A DNA stretch of 64,000 bases from Drosophila persimilis (GCF_003286085.1 NW_020825445.1:62001-126000), one strand, 5' to 3'. Counted from the stretch's first letter, positions 22,241-35,364 are shown. Notes: generated by a model from the letters alone, not told the origin. A program made the numbers and translations.

Positions 22241-23875
22241 ATGCAAGTGAATGAAATGGCGCCAACCACCATCGAAGAGAATGCTTTTGCATTAGGAAAG
22301 CGAGATGTACCGGATCAGTTTCAACTGGATCCTGAGGTTCGAGGCGGTGTTTTTGTTTTTTTTTTTTTTTTGGTAGCTACAAAAAAAATACCTACTTGCA
22401 GCGTCTCTGGAAGACGCATTGGCTCACCGATTATGCCCAGGACATATTTGTGAACATGAAGGAGGCAGAGATGCGTCGTCGTCCCATATTATTCAACTCC
22501 ATGCAGCTGGAGGAGCGCCCCAAATTGTTGCAGCTTTGTATATTCGCAGCGCAAAAGTACAAACTGAATCGCGCCTCAGTGCATTTGGGTAAATATGTGC
22601 GAATATCCTGCTGCTATTGATCACATTCATATTCCCAAATCCAATCCCACTTAACCAGGTATCTACTATATGGATTGTATGACCGACTACTACACGATTA
22701 GTAGCGAAAAACTGCCATTGCTGGCCCTCACATGTCTTCACATTGCGGCCCAGATCGAAGACAACGATGCGAGTGTGCCGCGCTACAGCGAACTGAACTG
22801 CCTGATACCTGATTCGTTGTACACCGTTTTCGAATACATTGTGTTGGAGCGCAAGGTGCTGGCCAGCCTGAATTTTGAGCTAATGCGTCCCACCACGGCC
22901 AGCTTTGTGGAGTTTTTTGCTTGCAGCTTCCTCACGCGCAACGACTTCGCCCACTACAAGGCCATGCTGGAGAACAATCCTAGCGAGCAGAACGATCAAT
23001 CGCCATTGCAATACGAAAGCTTTGCAGTCATGATGTCGGCCTTGTCGCAGCTGCTGCTTCGCCTGGCAGACTGTACATTGAGCAGTAAGCATCGAGTGAC
23101 TTTCCTATTAAAATCGTAATCAAGTAAACTATTTTCTCTTTCAGTTACAAGTTTTGCAAACGCGCGACCTTCTTTATTGGCCGCCGCCTGCATAGGAGCG
23201 GTGCGTCATCTAAGCGGACTCAAGTGCTGGTCACAGTATCTCTCCAAACTGACATCTTATCCGGAACACGAGGTTGAGCCATTGGTGGGGGAGATCACAA
23301 AGTACTATAACTGGCAGCAGAACAGCTCCGTGGCGCCCAATGCCCTGCCAACATACGTAAACATGGGCCCATCTTCGGCAGATACCATTAATCCCAATTG
23401 CTCCACAACGGACTCTGGCATTGGCGATTCGATGGTCATAATGAAGGAATCGGTGACCGTGCAGCATGATAACATTACTGTGCAGTTGCAGAAACCTGCT
23501 GTTCCAGGGTCCGATCTAGCTGGAGTTGTTCAAGAAGAGCCGCAGGAACCAGCTGACTTTTCTCAGGAAGAGCTGCAGATAGCAGCTGTCTTTTCTCAAG
23601 GAGAGCTGCAGGAACAAACTGCCTTTTCTCAGGGAGAGCTGCAGATAACAGCTGTCTTTTCTCTAGCAGAGCTGCAGGAACAGACTGACTTACAATACGA
23701 AGAGCAGCAGACACAGACAACCTTAGAGCTGAATGAATTAGCATTAGACTCCAAGGAAAAAGCGAAGAAATTAGATAGAGAAGTGGTCATAAAAGAACTG
23801 GAACGTGCTTTCAAGCGCAAGCGTATAGATTATGACTGCCAAGATGAGCCGCAAGCGAAGCGTCTTACCGACTGA
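22241..23875 (+). CDS. CycJ: Cyclin J, array copy 4
   Basis: Exons are 22241-22336, 22402-22588, 22659-23084 and 23145-23875. The predicted protein is identical to copy 1. Intron 1 is 65 nt because the T tract is shorter. The upstream flank has a 6-bp contraction near 21980 shared with unit 5, marking copies 4 and 5 as a recent pair. Confidence 0.9.
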
Positions 23876-24119
23876 CCAATTTCCATATTTTGATTCGGTA
23901 ATCAGGTTTACCGAAGACCAAAACACTCACAAGCTCAAGCGCACTGAAGATGATTGCTAAGCAAATAGGTTTATAATTTCATAGAAGTACCAGAAACACT
24001 TACACACTATTCTTTAAACACATACCCCACGCGGATGGGTATACTTCAAAATCATGCTTTTTCTCATGCGATATCCCCATTCAATTGTATTGAACACTCC
24101 CATATCGTAATGCATACAC

Positions 24120-24357
24120 GATTGAAAAGTTCCAAGGACAGGTGAGCACACATGAAGTCTTATGCAATCTTATGCAATAACCCAGGAGCGCGACATAATG
24201 CTGATTTCCACTGTGCGCTTCACTGGAGAGCCCTTATATCCCATAAGCGCATGAATTTGGCCATAGCTCTCGCCCGCTCATATACGGTAGTCCCGTCTCC
24301 ATCTTCTCAGCGTTGACGACAATTGGCGTCATCTCATCAACCATAGCTTTATTTCCA
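24120..24357 (+). pseudogene. armi 3' scrap, unit 5, with intron deletion
   Basis: As in the other units, but about 28-30 bp of the armi intron are missing (ATGCAATCTTATGCAATAAC at about 24160). Confidence 0.85.
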
Positions 24358-25035
24358 AATGGAATACAAATACATAAATATTAGAACGAAGAACGAACGA
24401 AAAACATACTCATTGTGGGGAAGAAATTTCATGATTACTGTAAGGCGTATGTATATATGTATATGTGTAAATTTCAATTTATAAAGAGAAATCCACATAT
24501 GTTTCTCTACAAATTGGCCTTTGGTAGCCAAAATGGGGCTGGTAAAAAACTGCCAGGAAGCAGCCGCCCCTTTTATGGTGTCGCTGCGAAGAAAGAGATA
24601 GCATGAGAGAAAAAAAACGCCAAATTAGTGTTCGTAGCCGTCGTCGGACACGTCTATGTTTTTCAACACACAAAGCCCGCCAAGCCAGCAGAGTTTGATC
24701 TGTAAGTGGTAACAATCGATCATCTCTGCCCCAGGCGCCGGTCCCAGCACAACTGGTGAGCCAAACTGACGCATATGTATCTATCGTTCCCACTGCATGC
24801 TTTTCCCTTAAGACTGTCTCTGTTTTCGCAGTTTAGTAAAGTTTAATTAAATAAGTGCGCTGCGACAGCCGAAGTTTGGCAGCCCTGTTCTTTTAAACGA
24901 CAGCACACGGCGGACGGTCACATTGACAAGAGCCGTTAGAGCGGACATGTTTTTCTTGTTGTGTTCTTTGTAAAAAAAAGCCGCAAGTCATAATTTTTGT
25001 AGACTGCGGAATTAGATTAAAAAAACGTAATTTTA

Positions 25036-26670
25036 ATGCAAGTGAATGAAATGGCGCCAACCACCATCGAAGAGAATGCTTTTGCATTAGGAAAGCGAGA
25101 TGTACCGGATCAGTTTCAACTGGATCCTGAGGTTCGAGGCGGTGTTTTTGTTTTTTTTTTTTTTTTGGTAGCTACAAAAAAAATACCTACTTGCAGCGTC
25201 TCTGGAAGACGCATTGGCTCACCGATTATGCCCAGGACATATTTGTGAACATGAAGGAGGCAGAGATGCGTCGTCGTCCCATATTATTCAACTCCATGCA
25301 GCTGGAGGAGCGCCCCAAATTGTTGCAGCTTTGTATATTCGCAGCGCAAAAGTACAAACTGAATCGCGCCTCAGTGCATTTGGGTAAATATGTGCGAATA
25401 TCCTGCTGCTATTGATCACATTCATATTCCCAAATCCAATCCCACTTAACCAGGTATCTACTATATGGATTGTATGACCGACTACTACACGATTAGTAGC
25501 GAAAAACTGCCATTGCTGGCCCTCACATGTCTTCACATTGCGGCCCAGATCGAAGACAACGATGCGAGTGTGCCGCGCTACAGCGAACTGAACTGCCTGA
25601 TACCTGATTCGTTGTACACCGTTTTCGAATACATTGTGTTGGAGCGCAAGGTGCTGGCCAGCCTGAATTTTGAGCTAATGCGTCCCACCACGGCCAGCTT
25701 TGTGGAGTTTTTTGCTTGCAGCTTCCTCACGCGCAACGACTTCGCCCACTACAAGGCCATGCTGGAGAACAATCCTAGCGAGCAGAACGATCAATCGCCA
25801 TTGCAATACGAAAGCTTTGCAGTCATGATGTCGGCCTTGTCGCAGCTGCTGCTTCGCCTGGCAGACTGTACATTGAGTAGTAAGCATCGAGTGACTTTCC
25901 TATTAAAATCGTAATCAAGTAAACTATTTTCTCTTTCAGTTACAAGTTTTGCAAACGCGCGACCTTCTTTATTGGCCGCCGCCTGCATAGGAGCGGTGCG
26001 TCATCTAAGCGGACTCAAGTGCTGGTCACAGTATCTCTCCAAACTGACATCTTATCCGGAACACGAGGTTGAGCCATTGGTGGGGGAGATCACAAAGTAC
26101 TATAACTGGCAGCAGAACAGCTCCGTGGCGCCCAATGCCCTGCCAACATACGTAAACATGGGCCCATCTTCGGCAGATACCATTAATCCCAATTGCTCCA
26201 CAACGGACTCTGGCATTGGCGATTCGATGGTCATAATGAAGGAATCGGTGACCGTGCAGCATGATAACATTACTGTGCAGTTGCAGAAACCTGCTGTTCC
26301 AGGGTCCGATCTAGCTGGAGTTGTTCAAGAAGAGCCGCAGGAACCAGCTGACTTTTCTCAGGAAGAGCTGCAGATAGCAGCTGTCTTTTCTCAAGGAGAG
26401 CTGCAGGAACAAACTGCCTTTTCTCAGGGAGAGCTGCAGATAACAGCTGTCTTTTCTCTAGCAGAGCTGCAGGAACAGACTGACTTACAATACGAAGAGC
26501 AGCAGACACAGACAACCTTAGAGCTGAATGAATTAGCATTAGACTCCAAGGAAAAAGCGAAGAAATTAGATAGAGAAGTGGTCATAAAAGAACTGGAACG
26601 TGCTTTCAAGCGCAAGCGTATAGATTATGACTGCCAAGATGAGCCGCAAGCGAAGCGTCTTACCGACTGA
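25036..26670 (+). CDS. CycJ: Cyclin J, array copy 5
   Basis: Exons are 25036-25131, 25197-25383, 25454-25879 and 25940-26670. The protein is identical to copies 1 and 4. The exon 3 end reads TTGAGTA before the donor instead of TTGAGCA, a silent change shared with copy 6. Confidence 0.9.
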
Positions 26671-26914
26671 CCAATTTCCATATTTTGATTCGGTAATCAG
26701 GTTTACCGAAGACCAAAACACTCACAAGCTCAAGCGCACTGAAGATGATTGCTAAGCAAATAGGTTTATAATTTCATAGAAGTACCAGAAACACTTACAC
26801 ACTATTCTTTAAACACATACCCCACGCGGATGGGTATACTTCAAAATCATGCTTTTTCTCATGCGATATCCCCATTCAATTGTATTAAACACTCCCATAT
26901 CGTAATGCATACAC

Positions 26915-27180
26915 GATTGAAAAGTTCCAAGGACAGGTGAGCACACATGAAGTCTTATGCAATCTGTATAGTATGTAATGTATATTTATCTTGATCTATA
27001 TAACCCAGGAGCGCGACATAATGCTGATTTCCACTGTGCGCTCCACTGGAGAGCCCTTATATCCCATAAGCGCATGAATTTGGCCATAGCGCTCGCCCGC
27101 TCATATACGGTAGTCCCGTCTCCATCTTCTCAGCGTTGACGACAATTGGCGTCATCTCATCAACTATAGCTTTATTTCCA
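26915..27180 (+). pseudogene. armi 3' scrap, unit 6
   Basis: Same fragment. Here and in units 7-8 the block reads GCGCTCCACTGG, as in the flank copy, rather than GCGCTTCACTGG as in units 2-5. This divides the array into left and right subfamilies. Confidence 0.85.
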
Positions 27181-27865
27181 AATGGAATACAAATACATAA
27201 ATATTAGAACGAAGAACGAACGAAAAACATACTCATTGTGGGGAAGAAATTTCATTATTACTGTAAGGGGTATGTATATATGTATATGTGTAAATTTCAA
27301 TTTATAAAGAGAAATCCACATATGTTTCTCTACAAATTTGCCTTTGGTAGCCAAAATGGGGCTGGTAAAAAACTGCCAGGAAGCAGCCGCCCCTTTTATG
27401 GTGTCGCTGCGAAGAAAGAGATAGCATGAGAGAAAAAAAACGCCAAATTAGTGTTCGTAGCCGTCGTCGGACACGTCTATGTTTTTCAACACACAAAGCC
27501 CGCCAAGCCAGCAGAGTTTGATCTGTAAGTGGTAACAATCGATCATCTCTGCCCCAGGCGCCGGTCCCAGCACAACTGGTGAGCCAAACTGACGCATATG
27601 TATCCCTATCTATCGTTCCCACTGCATGCTTTTCCCTTAAGACTGTCTCTGTTTTCGCAGTTTAGTAAAGTTTAATTAAATAAGTGCGCTGCGACAGCCG
27701 AAGTTTGGCAGCCCTGTTCTTTTAAACGACAGCACACGGCGGACGGTCACATTGACAAGAGCCGTTAGAGCGGACATGTTTTTCTTGTTGTGTTCTTTGT
27801 AAAAAAAAAGCCGCAAGTCATAATTTTTGTAGACTGCGGAATTAGATTAAAAAAACGTAATTTTA

Positions 27866-29498
27866 ATGCAAGTGAATGAAATGGCGCCAACCACCATCGA
27901 AGAGAATGCTTTTGCATTAGGAAAGCGAGATGTACCGGATCAGTTTCAACTGGATCCTGAGGTTCGAGGCGGTGTTTTTGTTTTTTTTTTTTTTGGTTGC
28001 TACAAAAAAAATACCTACTTGCAGCGTCTCTGGAAGACGCATTGGCTCACCGATTATGCCCAGGACATATTTGTGAACATGAAGGAGGCAGAGATGCGTC
28101 GTCGTCCCATATTATTCAACTCCATGCAGCTGGAGGAGCGCCCCAAATTGTTGCAGCTTTGTATATTCGCAGCGCAAAAGTACAAACTGAATCGCGCCTC
28201 AGTGCATTTGGGTAAATATGTGCGAATATCCTGCTGCTATTGATCACATTCATATTCCCAAATCCAATCCCACTTAACCAGGTATCTACTATATGGATTG
28301 TATGACCGACTACTACACGATTAGTAGCGAAAAACTGCCATTGCTGGCCCTCACATGTCTTCACATTGCGGCCCAGATCGAAGACAACGATGCGAGTGTG
28401 CCGCGCTACAGCGAACTGAACTGCCTGATACCTGATTCGTTGTACACCGTTTTCGAATACATTGTGTTGGAGCGCAAGGTGCTGGCCAGCCTGAATTTTG
28501 AGCTAATGCGTCCCACCACGGCCAGCTTTGTGGAGTTTTTTGCTTGCAGCTTCCTCACGCGCAACGACTTCGCCCACTACAAGGCCATGCTGGAGAACAA
28601 TCCTAGCGAGCAGAACGATCAATCGCCATTGCAATACGAATGCTTTGCAGTCATGATGTCGGCCTTGTCGCAGCTGCTGCTTCGCCTGGCAGACTGTACA
28701 TTGAGTAGTAAGCATCGAGTGACTTTCCTATTAAAATCGTAATCAAGTAAACTATTTTCTCTTTCAGTTACAAGTTTTGCAAACGCGCGACCTTCTTTAT
28801 TGGCCGCCGCCTGCATAGGAGCGGTGCGTCATCTAAGCGGACTCAAGTGCTGGTCACAGTATCTCTCCAAACTGACATCTTATCCGGAACACGAGGTTGA
28901 GCCATTGGTGGGGGAGATCACAAAGTACTATAACTGGCAGCAGAACAGCTCCGTGGCGCCCAATGCCCTGCCAACATACGTAAACATGGGCCCATCTTCG
29001 GCAGATACCATTAATCCCAATTGCTCCACAACGGACTCTGGCATTGGCGATTCGATGGTCATAATGAAGGAATCGGTGACCGTGCAGCATGATAACATTA
29101 CTGTGCAGTTGCAGAAACCTGCTGTTCCAGGGTCCGATCTAGCTGGAGTTGTTCAAGAAGAGCCGCAGGAACCAGCTGACTTTTCTCAGGAAGAGCTGCA
29201 GATAGCAGCTGTCTTTTCTCAAGGAGAGCTGCAGGAACAAACTGCCTTTTCTCAGGGAGAGCTGCAGATAACAGCTGTCTTTTCTCTAGCAGAGCTGCAG
29301 GAACAGACTGACTTACAATACGAAGAGCAGCAGACACAGACAACCTTAGAGCTGAATGAATTAGCATTAGACTCCAAGGAAAAAGCGAAGAAATTAGATA
29401 GAGAAGTGGTCATAAAAGAACTGGAACGTGCTTTCAAGCGCAAGCGTATAGATTATGACTGCCAAGATGAGCCGCAAGCGAAGCGTCTTACCGACTGA
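27866..29498 (+). CDS. CycJ: Cyclin J, array copy 6
   Basis: Exons are 27866-27961, 28025-28211, 28282-28707 and 28768-29498. It differs from copy 1 by Ser to Cys in exon 3 (LQYECFAVMM). Intron 1 is 63 nt, the shortest of the eight, with TTGC in place of TAGC near its 3' end. Confidence 0.9.
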
Positions 29499-29742
29499 CC
29501 AATTTCCATATTTTGATTCGGTAATCAGGTTTACCGAAGACCAAAACACTCACAAGCTCAAGCGCACTGAAGATGATTGCTAAGCAAATAGGTTTATAAT
29601 TTCATAGAAGTACCAGAAACACTTACACACTATTCTTTAAACACATACCCCACGCGGATGGGTATACTTCAAAATCATGCTTTTTCTCATGCGATATCCC
29701 CATTCAATTGTATTGAACACTCCCATATCGTAATGCATACAC

Positions 29743-30008
29743 GATTGAAAAGTTCCAAGGACAGGTGAGCACACATGAAGTCTTATGCAATCTGTATAGT
29801 ATGTAATGTATATTTATCTTGATCTATATAACCCAGGAGCGCGACATAATGCTGATTTCCACTGTGCGCTCCACTGGAGAGCCCTTATATCCCATAAGCG
29901 CATGAATTTGGCCATAGCGCTCGCCCGCTCATATACGGTAGTCCCGTCTCCATCTTCTCAGCGTTGACGACAATTGGCGTCATCTCATCAACCATAGCTT
30001 TATTTCCA
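29743..30008 (+). pseudogene. armi 3' scrap, unit 7
   Basis: Right-subfamily version of the scrap, like units 6 and 8. Confidence 0.85.
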
Positions 30009-30693
30009 AATGGAATACAAATACATAAATATTAGAACGAAGAACGAACGAAAAACATACTCATTGTGGGGAAGAAATTTCATGATTACTGTAAGGGGTA
30101 TGTATATATGTATATGTGTAAATTTCAATTTATAAAGAGAAATCCACATATGTTTCTCTACAAATTGGCCTTTGGTAGCCAAAATGGGGCTGGTAAAAAA
30201 CTGCCAGGAAGCAGCCGCCCCTTTTATGGTGTCGCTGCGAAGAAAGAGATAGCATGAGAGAAAAAAAACGCCAAATTAGTGTTCGTAGCCGTCGTCGGAC
30301 ACGTCTATGTTTTTCAACACACAAAGCCCGCCAAGCCAGCAGAGTTTGATCTGTAAGTGGTAACAATCGATCATCTCTGCCCCAGGCGCCGGTCCCAGCA
30401 CAACTGGTGAGCCAAACTGACGCATATATATCCCTATCTATCGTTCCCACTGCATGCTTTTCCCTTAAGACTGTCTCTGTTTTCGCAGTTTAGTAAAGTT
30501 TAATTAAATAAGTGCGCTGCGACAGCCGAAGTTTGGCAGCCCTGTTCTTTTAAACGACAGCACACGGCGGACGGTCACATTGACAAGAGCCGTTAGAGCG
30601 GACATGTTTTTCTTGTTGTGTTCTTTGTAAAAAAAAAGCCGCAAGTCATAATTTTTGTAGACTGCGGAATTAGATCAAAAAAACGTAATTTTA

Positions 30694-32330
30694 ATGCAAG
30701 TGAATGAAATGGCGCCAACCACCATCGAAGAGAATGCTTTTGCATTAGGAAAGCGAGATGTAACGGATCAGTTTCAACTGGATCCTGAGGTTCGAGGCGG
30801 TTTTTTTTTGTTTTTTTTTTTTTTTGGTCCCTACAAAAAAAAATACCTACTTGCAGCGTCTCTGGAAGACGCATTGGCTCACCGATTATGCCCAGGACAT
30901 ATTTGTGAACATGAAGGAGGCAGAGATGCGTCGTCGTCCCATATTATTCAACTCCATGCAGCTGGAGGAGCGCCCCAAATTGTTTCAGCTTTTTCAATTC
31001 GCAGCGCAAAAGTACACACTGAATCGCGCCTCAGTGCATTTGGGTAAATATGTGCGAATATCCTGCTGCTATTGATCACATTCACATTCCCAAACCCAAT
31101 CCCACTTAACCAGGTATCTACTATATGGATTGTATGACCGACTACTACACGATTAGTAGCGAAAAACTGCCATTGCTGGCCCTCACATGTCTTCACATTG
31201 CGGCCCAGATCGAAGACAACGATGCGAGTGTGCCGCGCTACAGCGAACTGAACTGCCTGATACCTGATTCGTTGTACACCGTTTTCGAATACATTGTGTT
31301 GGAGCGCAAGGTGCTGGCCAGCCTGAATTTTGAGCTAATGCGTCCCACCACGGCCAGCTTTGTGGAGTTTTTTGCTTGCAGCTTCCTCACGCGCAACGAC
31401 TTCGCCCACTACAAGGCCATGCTGGAGAACAATCCTAGCGAGCAGAACGATCAATCGCCATTGCAATACGAAAGCTTTGCAGTCATGATGTCGGCCTTGT
31501 CGCAGCTGCTGCTTCGCCTGGCAGACTGTACATTGAGCAGTAAGCATCGAGTGACTTTCCTATTAAAATCGTAATCAAGTAAACTATTTTCTCTTTCAGT
31601 TACAAGTTTTGCAAACGCGCGACCTTCTTTATTGGCCGCCGCCTGCATAGGAGCGGTGCGTCATCTAAGCGGACTCAAGTGCTGGTCACAGTATCTCTCC
31701 AAACTGACATCTTATCCGGAACACGAGGTTGAGCCATTGGTGGGGGAGATCACAAAGTACTATAACTGGCAGCAGAACAGCTCCGTGGCGCCCAATGCCC
31801 TGCCAACATACGTAAACATGGGCCCATCTTCGGCAGATACCATTAATCCCAATTGCTCCACAACGGACTCTGGCATTGGCGATTCGATGGTCATAATGAA
31901 GGAATCGGTGACCGTGCAGCATGATAACATTACTGTGCAGTTGCAGAAACCTGCTGTTCCAGGGTCCGATCTAGCTGGAGTTGTTCAAGAAGAGCCGCAG
32001 GAACCAGCTGACTTTTCTCAGGAAGAGCTGCAGATAGCAGCTGTCTTTTCTCAAGGAGAGCTGCAGGAACAAACTGCCTTTTCTCAGGGAGAGCTGCAGA
32101 TAACAGCTGTCTTTTCTCTAGCAGAGCTGCAGGAACAGACTGACTTACAATACGAAGAGCAGCAGACACAGACAACCTTAGAGCTGAATGAATTAGCATT
32201 AGACTCCAAGGAAAAAGCGAAGAAATTAGATAGAGAAGTGGTCATAAAAGAACTGGAACGTGCTTTCAAGCGCAAGCGTATAGATTATGACTGCCAAGAT
32301 GAGCCGCAAGCGAAGCGTCTTACCGACTGA
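30694..32330 (+). CDS. CycJ: Cyclin J, array copy 7 (variant N-box helix)
   Basis: Exons are 30694-30789, 30857-31043, 31114-31539 and 31600-32330, with 479 residues. Exon 1 reads DVTDQF instead of DVPDQF. The N-box helix reads KLFQLFQFAAQKYTL instead of KLLQLCIFAAQKYKL. Exons 3 and 4 encode the same protein as copy 1, so the divergence is confined to the 5' half. Intron 1 has TCCC in place of TAGC. All frames are open. Confidence 0.9.
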
Positions 32331-32574
32331 CCAATTTCCATATTTTGATTCGGTAATCAGGTTTACCGAAGACCAAAACACTCACAAGCTCAAGCGCACT
32401 GAAGATGATTGCTAAGCAAATAGGTTTATAATTTCATAGAAGTACCAGAAACACTTACACACTATTCTTTAAACACATACCCCACGCGGATGGGTATACT
32501 TCAAAATCATGCTTTTTCTCATGCGATATCCCCATTCAATTGTATTGAACACTCCCATATCGTAATGCATACAC

Positions 32575-32840
32575 GATTGAAAAGTTCCAAGGACAGGTGA
32601 GCACACATGAAGTCTTATGCAATCTGTATAGTATGTAATGTATATTTATCTTGATCTATATAACCCAGGAGCGCGACATAATGCTGATTTCCACTGTGCG
32701 CTCCACTGGAGAGCCCTTATATCCCATAAGCGCATGAATTTGGCCATAGCGCTCGCCCGCTCATATACGGTAGTCCCGTCTCCATCTTCTCAGCGTTGAC
32801 GACAATTGGCGTCATCTCATCAACCATAGCTTTATTTCCA
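32575..32840 (+). pseudogene. armi 3' scrap, unit 8
   Basis: Right-subfamily version, nearly identical to unit 7. Confidence 0.85.
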
Positions 32841-33525
32841 AATGGAATACAAATACATAAATATTAGAACGAAGAACGAACGAAAAACATACTCATTGTG
32901 GGGAAGAAATTTCATGATTACTGTAAGGGGTATGTATATATGTATATGTGTAAATTTCAATTTATAAAGAGAAATCCACATATGTTTCTCTACAAATTGG
33001 CCTTTGGTAGCCAAAATGGGGCTGGTAAAAAACTGCCAGGAAGCAGCCGCCCCTTTTATGGTGTCGCTGCGAAGAAAGAGATAGCATGAGAGAAAAAAAA
33101 CGCCAAATTAGTGTTCGTAGCCGTCGTCGGACACGTCTATGTTTTTCAACACACAAAGCCCGCCAAGCCAGCAGAGTTTGATCTGTAAGTGGTAACAATC
33201 GATCATCTCTGCCCCAGGCGCCGGTCCCAGCACAACTGGTGAGCCAAACTGACGCATATATATCCCTATCTATCGTTCCCACTGCATGCTTTTCCCTTAA
33301 GACTGTCTCTGTTTTCGCAGTTTAGTAAAGTTTAATTAAATAAGTGCGCTGCGACAGCCGAAGTTTGGCAGCCCTGTTCTTTTAAACGACAGCACACGGC
33401 GGACGGTCACATTGACAAGAGCCGTTAGAGCGGACATGTTTTTCTTGTTGTGTTCTTTGTAAAAAAAAAGCCGCAAGTCATAATTTTTGTAGACTGCGGA
33501 ATTAGATCAAAAAAACGTAATTTTA

Positions 33526-35096
33526 ATGCAAGTGAATGAAATGGCGCCAACCACCATCGAAGAGAATGCTTTTGCATTAGGAAAGCGAGATGTAACGGAT
33601 CAGTTTCAACTGGATCCTGAGGTTCGAGGCGGTTTTTTTTTTGTTTTTTTTTTTTTTGGTCCCTACAAAAAAAAATACCTACTTGCAGCGTCTCTGGAAG
33701 ACGCATTGGCTCACCGATTATGCCCAGGACATATTTGTGAACATGAAGGAGGCAGAGATGCGTCGTCGTCCCATATTATTCAACTCCATGCAGCTGGAGG
33801 AGCGCCCCAAATTGTTTCAGCTTTTTCAATTCGCAGCGCAAAAGTACACACTGAATCGCGCCTCAGTGCATTTGGGTAAATATGTGCGAATATCCTGCTG
33901 CTATTGATCACATTCACATTCCCAAACCCAATCCCACTTAACCAGGTATCTACTATATGGATTGTATGACCGACTACTACACGATTAGTAGCGAAAAACT
34001 GCCATTGCTGGCCCTCACATGTCTTCACATTGCGGCCCAGATCGAAGACAACGATGCGAGTGTGCCGCGCTACAGCGAACTGAACTGCCTGATACCTGAT
34101 TCGTTGTACACCGTTTTCGAATACAATGTGGTGGAGCGCAAGGTGCTGGCCAGCCTGAATTTTGAGCTAATGCGTCCCACCACGGCCAGCTTTGTGGAGT
34201 TTTTTGCTTGCAGCTTCCTTACGCGCAACGACTTCGCCCACTACAAGGCCATGCTGAAGAATAATCGTAGCGAGCAGAACGATCAATCGCCATTGCAATA
34301 CGAAAGCTTTGCAGTCATGATGTCGGCCTTGTCGCAGCTGCTGCTTCGCCTGGCAGACTGTACATTGAGCAGTAAGCATCGAGTGACTTTCCTATTAAAA
34401 TCGTAATCAAGTAAACTATTTTCTCTTTCAGTTACAAGTTTTGCAAACGCGCGACCTTCTTTATTGGCCGCCGCCTGCATAGGAGCGGTGCGTCATCTAA
34501 GCGGACTCAAGTGCTGGTCACAGTATCTCTCCAAACTGACATCTTATCCGGAACACGAGGTTGAGCCATTGGTGGGGGAGATCACAAAGTACTATAACTG
34601 GCAGCAGAACAGCTCCGTGGCGCCCAATGCCCTGCCAACATACGTAAACATGGGCCCATCTTCGGCAGATACCATTAATCCCAATTGCTCCACAACGGAC
34701 TCTGGCGTTGGGGATTCGATGGTCATAGTGAAGGAATCGGTGACCGTGCAGCAGGATATAATTACTGTGCAGGTGCAGAAACCTGCTGTTCCAGGGTCCG
34801 ATCTAGCTGGAGTTGTTCAAGAAGAGCCGCAGGAACCAGCTGTCTTTTCTCAGGAAGAGCTGCAGATAGCAGCTGTCTTTTCTCTAGCAGAGCTGCAGGA
34901 ACAGACTGACTTACAATACGAAGAGCAGCAGACACAGACAACCTTAGAGCTGAATGAATTAGCATTAGACTCCAAGGAAAAAGCGAAGAAATTAGATAGA
35001 GAAGTGGTCATAAAAGAACTGGAACGTGCTTTCAAGCGCAAGCGTATAGATTATGACTGCCAAGATGAGCCGCAAGCGAAGCGTCTTACCGACTGA
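33526..35096 (+). CDS. CycJ: Cyclin J, array copy 8 (most divergent, shorter tail)
   Basis: Exons are 33526-33621, 33689-33875, 33946-34371 and 34432-35096, with 457 residues. It shares the variant helix of copy 7. Further changes are EYNVVERK for EYIVLERK, MLKNNRSE for MLENNPSE, and several in the tail (SGVGDSMVIVKE, VQQDIITVQV). Two of the four 11-residue tail repeats are missing, an in-frame loss of 66 nt. It is the only copy followed by unique sequence, including an AATAAA at 35434. It may be closest to the ancestral right end or may be escaping homogenisation. Confidence 0.9.
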
Positions 35097-35347
35097 CCAA
35101 TTTCAATATTTTGATTCGGTAATCGGGTTTACCGAAGACCAAAACACTCACAAGCTCAAGCGCACTGAAGATGATTGCTAAGCAAATAGGTTTATAATTT
35201 CATAGAAGTACCAGAAACACACACTATTCTTTAAACACATACCCCACGCGGATGGGTATACTTCAAAATCATGCTGTTTCTCATGCGATATCCCCATTCA
35301 ATTGTATTGAACACTCCCATATCGTAATGCATACACAAACATTTCTC

Positions 35348-35364
35348 TTTATTGTATTTTTATT
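35348..35364 (-). terminator. Poly(A) signals for the CG14971-like gene
   Basis: Two minus-strand AATAAA hexamers (plus-strand TTTATT at 35348-35353 and 35359-35364) lie about 610 bp beyond the transporter stop codon. They sit just outside the CycJ array end. Confidence 0.5.

Larger units (their letters stand above)
12891..35336 (+). repeat. Tandem array of eight about 2.8-kb CycJ units
   Basis: Units start with GATTGAAAAGTTCCAAGG at 12891, 15680, 18466, 21297, 24120, 26915, 29743 and 32575. The last ends at 35336 with ATGCATACAC. Lengths are 2789, 2786, 2831, 2823, 2795, 2828, 2832 and 2762 bp. Each holds the armi 3' scrap (about 260 bp), 5' flanking DNA, a four-exon CycJ gene and its 3' flank. 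The join between units is always ATACAC|GATTGAA. The left half of the join is found outside the array only at 35336 and the right half only at 12891. Units differ by few substitutions and small indels. Units 3-8 carry a 45-nt 3' flank segment absent from units 1-2. Confidence 0.97.

Noticed and set aside
12891-35336. Regularly spaced repeats considered as a CRISPR or satellite array
   Set aside because: Units are 2.8-kb gene duplications with introns in a eukaryote.
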